Under the pieces are notes generated by a model. The model saw only the letters and a program-made list of their open reading frames with translations. It was not told the origin of the DNA and ran no database searches. Made by a program: the position numbers and the translations under genes. Positions 1 through 6,058 of a DNA stretch of 6,058 bases are shown piece by piece. The DNA is from an uncultured Cellvibrio sp. GTDB taxonomy: Bacteria; Pseudomonadota; Gammaproteobacteria; Pseudomonadales; Cellvibrionaceae. Numbering within the stretch: the first letter of the stretch is position 1; every line of letters starts with the position of its first letter. The DNA is taken from positions 1-6,058 of the forward strand of contig CAMLRJ010000227.1 in assembly GCA_946482345.1 (NCBI GenBank), in the 5' to 3' direction.

Positions 1-1116
1 GGATTTTAAATTAGCCAGCAGCATTTGTTTTGCATACTCTGGCAGTTCATTGTTGTGATCCAGCGGTATACTTTCAATCACGCTACGCAATTCTTTTGTT
101 TGTAATCTATCAAAACCACTGGTCAAATCACTGTCGATTTTATTCTGGATGTATTCCATTAAAGATTCGGCGTCGTCCTTCACACTGGAAGAAGGAATAG
201 CCAATGATAAATTTTGTGCAAAACAACCTATAGTCGTAGAAAAATCAATTCCCTGATAAACACGCCCACTGGTCGGAATCTGAATCAACAAATCCGATTC
301 CATTTTTTGTAGCTTATCAATAGCTTTAATAAAAGCGGATGCCAAAAAACTATTAACTGAGAAGCGTGTTTTACCGCAACGAGCCATAATTTTTGCTGTT
401 TTTTCTTCTGATAACTGTATTTCCATATTGGTGTAGTGAGCCAGAGTAATATCTTTTTTTCTGGATTCAGGATTGAATTCGTATTTCGACAGATTTAAGT
501 CGGAACCTGAGCCCAGTAAAATTGATACATCCTTGCCATCGTCATCAGCCACATATTGATTCAAGGTGTTGATCAGATTGACGTATTCTTCTTTCGTTGA
601 ATATTGTGTATCCGGTAATGTTTTACCATTTACCATGGCAGTATAAATTTCCAGAAATTCTTTTAACGCCAGTTGGTTGCTCAAACCATCTGAAACAATA
701 TGCTCATTACTCCAGAAAATACTGCTACGGTTATTGGATTTCTTGATTACCGAAATTTCATGTAATGGCCAGGCAGTCAGGGACCAATTGAAGTTTAATT
801 TTTCATGAAAATAACGATTAATAAATGCATCCTGCTCGCTTTCATTCAAACCACTGATGTCTTGTTGCGAGACACGCAAGCTACCAATGTCAGCTGCAAA
901 ACCGGCCTTTATACCTCCCAGAGTGTTGTGCATATCTTTCGGCCAATCCAACATCAATTGCAATGAAGGGTGACGCTCAGTCAATTTTTGCCAGGCCTTT
1001 GATGCTATATCCAGATCGACACTGCCTGTAACATCAACATAAGAACAAAGTGAACTGGATTTTGTTAAGAAATAAGCAGGCAAGAAAACCATTTGTGCAT
1101 CCAGCAATGGAACTGT
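1..1116 (-). other. Condensation-superfamily domain (C), incomplete at the left edge, EHIVSDG active-site motif
   Basis: Condensation domains join a carrier-bound acyl chain to an amine, or in some subtypes an alcohol, to make an amide or ester. The domain starts near PLLDAQMVFLP (residue 1650). A TERHPSLQL segment resembles the early RHxxLR-type motif. The active-site motif is EHIVSDG at residues 1785-1791, with the probable catalytic His1786 (702..700) and structural Asp1790 (690..688); the first His of the usual HHxxxDG is Glu. Further on, IPTSGR and IGCFAQNLSL (around 210-240) match the late motifs of the family. About 370 of roughly 430-450 residues are present, so the end, and whether an adenylation domain or a stop follows, is unseen. 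Alternatives within the same superfamily are ester-forming or acyltransferase-like release domains. The amine or alcohol partner cannot be deduced. Confidence 0.85.
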
Positions 1117-4100
1117 TTCAATAGATGATGGCACTTCAGTTGGTTTTTCTGCTTCAGTAATCAGATCCGAAAATATTTCAACAAGATCCGCTACGGTTTT
1201 GGATTTGTTAATAATGGTATTCATACCCATAGTGTTATAGCGTTCAACACTGCTTTTTGAACTTCTGGATATTAATTCATTAATTAATCCCATCATTTTG
1301 ATTGAGTCGAGATTCAAATCCACCGATAAATGATGTGTTGGTTTAATCTCAGAGGGAGATCTGTGACACAGATTGGCGATTTCCTGAATTACGATATTAT
1401 TAAATGACTCTGGTTCCTGTTTATTTTTAACCACAGCATTTTGATTGCTGGTCACCCCAATGTCTGAAACAGATGTTGCCAATACCGGAGCAACAACAGA
1501 CATTACATTGGGGGTTTCCATTTTTTTCGCATTTTCAAATGGAATCCAGCAGCGTTGTTTATTGAATGGATAACTTGGCAGCGGAATACGATGACGACTG
1601 CCTTTAACATACAAACAACTAAAATCGAAATTAACGCCTTTTACCCACCATTTTGCCATTTGATGCAGATCCTGTTTTTGCAGCAAATGGTCTGCAAAAT
1701 CAGTATCCAGCAAATCCGTCAGCAATCCTGAATTCAGACTATGCTGACCTGTATATTCCGCAACACCTTCATGAATAAACGCTGTTAATTTTTCGATTAA
1801 TTCACTTCTTGAATGAACCAAAAAGACGACACGACAATCCATAGGTTGACGCCCGGTTTGCAATGTAAACGCAATATCTTGCAAAGAGCCTTCCTGATTG
1901 CTGTTGGCATAATTCAATAAATTGACAGCTTGCTGTTTAAGTTGCCAATCGGTTTTGGCAGAAAGTGGTACCAAACATTCAACATTGAATGAATCACGCG
2001 ATTCAGTTTTATCAAGATATTGCTGAATAACAAGGTGAGCATTACTGCCACCAAATCCGAATGAACTCACACCGGCAATCAAGGGTAGCGGCTTGTGATC
2101 TGCCGTCATGGGCGGTTGTAAATCGGTTAATTCTTTTACGACATAGAGAGGAGAATCATCCAGATTAATCAATGGATTTAATTCTTTAAAATGTAAATTG
2201 GGCGGCAGTTGCGAGTGTTTCAGTGATAACAACACTTTTAATAATCCCGCTACACCTGCTGCGGGTTCCAAATGACCTATATTGGTTTTTACCGAACCTA
2301 TGCCACAGTGTTTCTGTGAATTTTTTTCACCCGATAATTTTTTCAGTGCTTTCTTAATTCCCTCGACTTCTATTGGATCACCAAGACGAGTGTCCGTACC
2401 ATGCATTTCAATGTAACAAATTTGTTCAGGATATATATTGGCTTTTTGATAGGCGTGTAATAACAATTCAGCCTGGGCATTTGAATTGGGTGCAGTAATT
2501 GAACTGCTGCGACCACCGTGATTCAAAGCATAGGATTTAATCACGGCAATAATATTATCGCCGTCTGCCTGCGCTTGTTTTAGAGGTTTCAGCACTACTA
2601 TGCCAACCCCCTCGCCTTTCACATAACCATTGGCATCTTTATCCAGTGTTTTGCAGCGGCCATCCGGTGAATAAATATTTAACTGACTGGTACCGATCAT
2701 GGTTTTTGGCGAAAGTGCCAAATTAACACCACCGGCAATTGCCAGATTACATTCGCCGGATTGTATTGATCTTGCAGCGCGATTAATCGCAACCAGACTG
2801 CTTGAACAAGCAGTATCCACAGATTCACTGGGCCCGGTTAAATCCAGAAAATAAGACACCCGATTGGCAATCATATTGTGTGCATTACCGATTGGCATTT
2901 CGGCATGGTAATGACCATAGTCAACCAACAAATCCTTGTAATCATTAAATTCAACACCGGCAAATACGCCAACTCTGTAATCTTTTAAATTGCGCGGATT
3001 GTATCCACTGTTTTCAATCGCGTTCCAGGCAGTTTGTAAAAATAAACGTTGCTGCGGATCCATAAAATCGGCTTCACGTTTGGATAATTCGAAAAATTCA
3101 TAATCAAATAAATCAACATCCTGGATAAATCCTCCCCAGCGAGAGTTGGACTTATTCATATTACCGAATGAATCACCGTAATGATCTTGCCATCGCCAAC
3201 GGTTTTCCGGGATTTCGGCAATCGAATCCACGCCTGATTTCAGGTTTTCCCAAAATTCCTGAATACTGGATGCACCCGGCAGGGTTGCATCCATACCAAT
3301 TATTGCAATTTCCATGTTCATATCCTCATCATCAATTTCTGGTCTATTTCCTTCAGGGCTTACTTCAGCATTTATTTCAATTTCTTTTGTATCAATCCCA
3401 ACCTGATTCACATCCTGTTTTTCAACACTACCCAAAACATTCAGCAGGTTGATGGAATAGTCTGAAACAAGGTATTCAGTCAATTTGTTCAGATTTTGAT
3501 GCGAATAAAATAATGCCGGGGAAAATGATATTGAAAATTCAAGATTAATTTTGTTAGCGAACTCTTGTAGAGTTATAGAATCAAATCCGTAATTTCCGAA
3601 GTTTTGATCATTGTTAATTTTCGAATCCGGGATATTCAAAATATCCGATGTAAATTCCCTTAATCTTTTAAGTAACTTGCGTGATACAGCAGCAGGAACA
3701 CTGGTTGTTTTTTCGCTATCACTCGATTCAGGACGCTGATTGGATACATCCATTGTTTCAGGTTCAACAGCGGGAGCAGCAACATGATGCAAAACACCCA
3801 TTTTATCCAGATAACTTTTAATTCTGTCTCTAACACCATACACAGGCGCTATTTGTCTGGTTTGGTTATGTAAAATGTTAAAGAAACTGTCCAATCCATT
3901 TTGGGTATCCAGTGGAATAATCCCGATATTGTCACGGATTGATTTTAAAATTCTGCTATCAATATGCATTCCACCTTCAGCCCATATTGGCCAATTAATG
4001 GAGATACTGGTACCCGTCCTATTGCCTTCAGCAACTTGTTGATTGCGCCAATCAACAAAATAATCCAGAAAACTATTGGCATAGGCATAATCTGTTTGCC

Positions 4101-6058
4101 CAAGATTTCCCAACACCGACGTAACCGATGAAAAAGCTACAAAAAAATCCAGCTTATACAAACGACTTGCCGCATCCAGATATTGAATTGCCTGGGTTTT
4201 GGTATTGATTAAACGCCTGAAATCATCCCAATTTTTCATTTGGATCAGGCAATCGTTTAATACACCGGCGCTATGAATAATGGCATCAAGTTTGCCGAAT
4301 CGATTCTCTATTTTTTCAAACAACACTGCCACATCAGATTGATTGCTGACATCACAGCTGAAATAGATCACTTCATTTTGTGAATGAGAAAGCGACTTGA
4401 TCAGATTTTCTTTTTCCTGATCAAGCGCAGAACGTCCTGTCAAAATCAGGTTTACCTTTCCGGTTTTTGCGATGGCATGGGCAATAATACTACCTAAACC
4501 ACCCGCACCACCGGTAATCAAATAAGTCGCGCCTTGTTTTACAAGAGCTTTATTTGAACTCGGCGGAAAATCAACAACCGTTAACTTTTCGATAAATCTA
4601 TTAGCAGCCGAATATTTAACGATGAGTGATGTCAATCCTGATCGAATTTCATCTGTGATTTTCTGTATCTGCTCTTTTACAGAATAAAAACCTTCATCAT
4701 TTTTAAATTGCACATGCTGCAATGAAAACTCTGGCCTTTCAATTTTCAAGGATTTCACAAATCCAGTCGCTGCATTACCTGTTACACCTGCAATATCGTT
4801 TTTGTCATCATTCCAAACCGATAAAGTCATGTTACGGGTATTTTTGTTTTCAATAAGCAGCTGCGACAACAAGAGTAAACTCTGTATGCCATCCTGATCA
4901 TTACTGGATGTGCCCTGCGTCAAAGCAAAAATAATATTGGCCTCTCGACACTCTTCCAGGCAAGGCATAACCCCTGCATTGAATAGTGATTTTGATTCCA
5001 ATGAATATTGATAAATTCCAGGTGACAATATTTTGTTTTCACTCCCCGGAATCGCCCATAATAATTTTTGCGGTGTTATCTGCAGACTTGCTGATATTTC
5101 ATTAATTTGGGCAATATCTTTGCAAAAGAAAAGCAGGTTTTCGATTTTGTGACTGCCAACAGAAGCATCAATTGCTGCCGGAATCCACACAGGTTGTATA
5201 TTCAACACACCTTCCTGACTGATGGGTTTCGCAGCAATAACGGCCCGGATTGGCTGTATCGTTGATTGTATTGTTGGCTGTGCTGTTGATTGTGCTGTTG
5301 ACTGAATTTTTAACTGCAAAGCTTTCGGTTGCTGGATTACAGAAGCATGTGATTGACTATCCGTATTTTGGCCGCTTAACCAATAGCTTTCTTTCAAAAA
5401 TGGATAAACAGGAAGGGAAATTCGTTTTACAAAATCCTGTTCGTCTATATATTTTCCGGATTCTCCTGCCACCCATTTCCTGGCTATTTCGTGCAATGAC
5501 GATGAGCCTGAACTTGTCATGTTTTCAAATGATTGATCAAGCGCAACTACACCCATTTCAATATCCTGGTGTTCATGTCCCTGTAAGAAATCGTTCAATT
5601 TTTTATGCAAGTCCTGCAATCCATCAGTGACAATTGCCAATCTATTTGAAAAACTTTCGCGACCGACAGCCAGTGTATAGGCGATATTGGCCAGATTATT
5701 CACTTTATCCGTTGATTTCTCTGCTATAAAAGTATGCAATTTTCTGGCGTATATTGTTAATTGCTCAGCTGATGTTGCAGAGAGATAAATAATACATTCC
5801 CTGTCTTGTATATTGAGTGATTTTACCTCTGGCGCACTTCGCAAAATAATATGGGCATTGGCACCACCGGCACCAAATGAACTGATACCGGCATAAGTTT
5901 TTTCATTTTTACACCAGTCCTCAATATGCCTTTGCAAATAAAACGGGGAATTATCAAAATCAATTTTGGCATTTAACTGCGATGCGTTAATGGAAGGCAC
6001 CAATTTTTTATTTTTGAATTGCAACAATACTTTGGTCAGTGCTGACACACCTGCTGCT
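1..6058 (-). CDS. Trans-AT polyketide synthase (hybrid PKS with condensation domain), internal part; both ends outside the window
   Basis: The frame is open for all 2019 complete codons, with first codon 6057..6055 and last codon 3..1. Base 6058 belongs to the preceding codon. Domains in order are KS1 C-terminal end (residues 1-73), KS flanking linker (74-227), repeat-bearing spacer (about 228-282), KR (283-748), ACP1 (792-866), KS2 (915-1344), flanking linker (1345-1505), ACP2 (1552-1632) and condensation domain (from about 1648, incomplete). Neither KS is followed by an acyltransferase domain, the hallmark of trans-AT systems, in which a separate malonyl-ACP transferase loads the carriers. 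The protein would act in the cytoplasm, elongating a chain held on phosphopantetheine arms of ACP1 and ACP2, which need a separate phosphopantetheinyl transferase. Codon use looks uniformly AT-rich across all domains, so no domain stands out as recently acquired. Class assignment is secure from the catalytic motifs. The product, gene name and total length cannot be read from this window. Confidence 0.97.
1162..1410 (-). other. Carrier protein domain 2 (ACP2), divergent LDSIK type
   Basis: This carrier domain (about residues 1552-1632) has attachment site Ser1585 (codon 1305..1303) in VDLNLDSIKMMGLINELI. It is unlike ACP1 (GFDSITLQEF): it has LDSIKMM around the serine and a longer segment between helix 2 and the last helix (SRSSKSSVERYNTMGMN, then KTVADLVEIFSDL). 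This suggests a different carrier subfamily, adapted to present its chain to the condensation domain that follows only about 15 residues later. A linker of about 45 residues, rich in Val, Ala, Ser and Asn, separates it from the KS2 flanking linker. No KR, DH or MT lies between KS2 and ACP2, so module 2 makes no reductive change in cis. Confidence 0.88.
1543..2025 (-). other. KS2 flanking linker of trans-AT type (no acyltransferase)
   Basis: Residues 1345-1505 follow KS2 and end in IPLPSYPFNKQRCWI, the same closing element as after KS1. The segment includes LVPLSAKTDWQLKQQ, IAFTLQTGRQPM and WWVKGVNFDF, matching the pattern of the KS1 linker (YLSATSAEQL, IAYTLAVGRESF, WVAGE) with clear sequence divergence. 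At about 160 residues it cannot hold an AT domain. This second independent absence of an AT confirms the trans-AT assignment. Confidence 0.85.
2026..3315 (-). other. Ketosynthase 2 (KS2), complete, with HGTDT variant motif
   Basis: This full-length ketosynthase (residues 915-1344, about 430 residues) takes the chain from ACP1 and may condense it with a malonyl unit on ACP2. It starts at MEIAIIGMDATLPG and ends at SSFGFGGSNAHLVI. The catalytic triad is present: Cys1084 in VDTACSSS (codon 2808..2806), His1219 in EMHGTDTRLGDP (2403..2401) and His1262 in NIGHLE (2274..2272). The N-terminal stretch with NRWRW, RWGGF and MDPQQRLFL is typical of trans-AT ketosynthases. The odd residue is Asp1222 (2394..2392): the HGTGT loop, nearly invariant in the family, reads HGTDT. 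Since the decarboxylation-linked His is kept, KS2 may still elongate. The loop change, together with the following ACP-C layout, leaves open a non-elongating (KS0-like) transfer role. Confidence 0.96.
3460..3684 (-). other. Acyl carrier protein domain 1 (ACP1)
   Basis: This roughly 75-residue carrier domain closes the KS1-KR module. The phosphopantetheine attachment site is Ser827 (codon 3579..3577) in NYGFDSITLQEFANKIN, a form typical of trans-AT PKS carriers. The following ISFSPALFYSHQNLNKL segment (about 843-859) matches the usual second half of the fold. A hydrophilic linker rich in Ser, Pro and Glu (about 760-790) separates it from the KR. A linker of about 48 residues follows, ending in the acidic stretch EIDDEDMNME before KS2. 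Only one carrier is present here; there is no tandem ACP. Confidence 0.95.
3814..5211 (-). other. Ketoreductase (KR) domain with structural and catalytic halves, B-type signature
   Basis: This domain reduces the beta-keto group made by KS1 to a hydroxyl using NADPH. Residues 283 to about 500 form the non-catalytic structural half, opening with VLNIQPVWIPA. Residues from about 508 to 748 form the catalytic Rossmann half. The nucleotide-binding motif GGAGGLG is at residues 516-522 (4492-4512). The active-site set is complete: Lys620 (NTKTQA), Ser644 (FSSVTS), Tyr657 and Asn661 (DYAYAN, around 4075-4092). The loop motif reads LND at 600-602, which keeps the second Asp of the LDD motif of B-type KRs. 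Position 649, eight residues before Tyr657, is Leu rather than the Trp of A-type KRs. Both point to a D-configured beta-hydroxyl. No dehydratase or methyltransferase fits between KS1 and ACP1, so the hydroxyl should survive this module unless a trans-acting enzyme removes it. Confidence 0.95.
5249..5308 (-). repeat. 12-bp imperfect tandem repeat encoding a Q-S/P-T-A/I linker
   Basis: Five consecutive 12-bp units are seen (5249-5260, 5261-5272, 5273-5284, 5285-5296, 5297-5308), of the form GTTGRYTGTRYT on the plus strand, with the outer units more diverged. In the PKS frame they encode a four-residue period: QSTA, QSTA, QPTI, QSTI, QPI (residues 252 to about 270). The repeat lies in the spacer between the KS1 flanking linker and the KR and is probably a flexible, unstructured tether. 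Because the unit length is a multiple of three, copy-number change by replication slippage would keep the frame. Confidence 0.85.
5377..5838 (-). other. KS1 flanking linker of trans-AT type (no acyltransferase)
   Basis: Residues 74-227 follow KS1 and end in the conserved LPVYPFLKESYWL motif, equivalent to the LPxYPFxxxxYW element that closes the KS-AT didomain in ordinary modular synthases. At about 154 residues the segment is far too short for an AT (about 300 residues), and no GHSxG nucleophile motif is present. It includes a small alpha/beta part (around YLSATS, residues 91-96, and NIAYTLAVGRESF, residues 124-136) and a WVAGE stretch at 195-199. In this family the segment is thought to be a structural remnant that may help dock the free-standing AT; that role is inferred here. 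Confidence 0.85.
5839..6057 (-). other. Ketosynthase 1 (KS1), C-terminal end only
   Basis: The window opens at AAGVSALTKVLL, the stretch that directly follows the NIGHLEP motif of ketosynthases (compare AAGVAGLLKVLL in KS2). It runs to the C-terminal signature SSFGAGGANAH at residues 59-69. Only about 73 of roughly 430 residues are present. The catalytic Cys and both His residues lie off the right edge, so neither activity nor substrate type can be judged. The GAGG form of the last motif is common in trans-AT ketosynthases, whereas KS2 has GFGG, so the two KS domains are not recent duplicates. Together with the KR and ACP1 downstream, this KS forms one extension module. Confidence 0.93.

Noticed and set aside
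3313..3327. A possible internal translation start at the KS2 Met (codon 3315..3313), with GAGG eight bases upstream (3327..3324).
   Set aside because: The reading frame continues without a break from ACP1 through the acidic linker into KS2. The GAGG comes from Asp/Glu codons, so the match is probably accidental, although internal initiation is not excluded.
3168..3452. A 94-codon open frame on the plus strand.
   Set aside because: It lies entirely antisense to the ACP1-KS2 junction of the PKS, has no recognisable domain and has a composition rich in His, Gln, Pro and Phe typical of an antisense shadow.
4560..5211. A dehydratase or methyltransferase domain between KS1 and the KR.
   Set aside because: No HxxxGxxxxP dehydratase motif or SAM-binding glycine motif is visible. 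The region fits the structural half of the KR, which leads directly into TYLITGGAGGLG.
5250..5630. A 126-codon open frame on the plus strand with a hydrophobic, membrane-like N-terminus.
   Set aside because: It is antisense to the KS1 linker and spacer. The apparent Val/Leu-rich membrane segment is simply the 12-bp repeat and its flank read on the wrong strand and frame.
5377..5838. A degenerate acyltransferase domain after KS1.
   Set aside because: The segment is only about 154 residues, has no GHSxG-type motif and matches the standard KS flanking linker of trans-AT synthases.
1..6058. RNA genes, CRISPR arrays, insertion sequences, promoters or terminators.
   Set aside because: The whole window is one uninterrupted coding frame with continuous domain matches. 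No inverted repeats, spacer-repeat patterns or non-coding gaps were seen.

Overview
The whole window is the inside of one very large gene on the minus strand. A single reading frame runs from the first complete codon (6057..6055) to the last (3..1), which is 2019 codons. I found no stop, and frame checks at the active-site codons of every domain agree, so I see no frameshift. Neither the start nor the end of the gene is inside the window. The protein is an assembly-line polyketide synthase of the trans-acyltransferase (trans-AT) type: both ketosynthase (KS) domains are followed by the short flanking linker of such enzymes, with no room for an acyltransferase. Malonyl units must therefore come from a separate AT encoded elsewhere.

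Reading N to C (right to left): the last ~73 residues of KS1; its flanking linker; a spacer with a 12-bp tandem repeat; a ketoreductase (KR) with an intact active site and B-type signature; an acyl carrier protein (ACP1, GFDSI); an acidic spacer; a complete KS2 with Cys-His-His triad; a second AT-less linker; a second, dissimilar carrier protein (ACP2, LDSIK); and a condensation-superfamily domain (C) cut off by the left edge. The order is KS1-KR-ACP1 / KS2-ACP2-C.

Inferred chemistry: module 1 extends the chain by two carbons and reduces the beta-keto group to a hydroxyl, probably D-configured. Module 2 has no reducing domain, and its KS2 has an unusual HGTDT in place of HGTGT. It may pass the chain on without extension (KS0-like) to ACP2. 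The C domain, with EHIVSDG in place of HHxxxDG, would then join the acyl chain to an amine or an alcohol. Either an NRPS adenylation domain lies just beyond the left edge, or this is a chain-releasing C domain that forms an amide or ester.

The host is a bacterium with AT-rich coding DNA (around 40% GC by eye, many AAA, AAT, ATT and TTA codons). A gammaproteobacterium, perhaps marine or host-associated, is plausible but only a guess. No RNA genes, mobile elements, CRISPR arrays, promoters or terminators are visible, as expected inside a single long gene.
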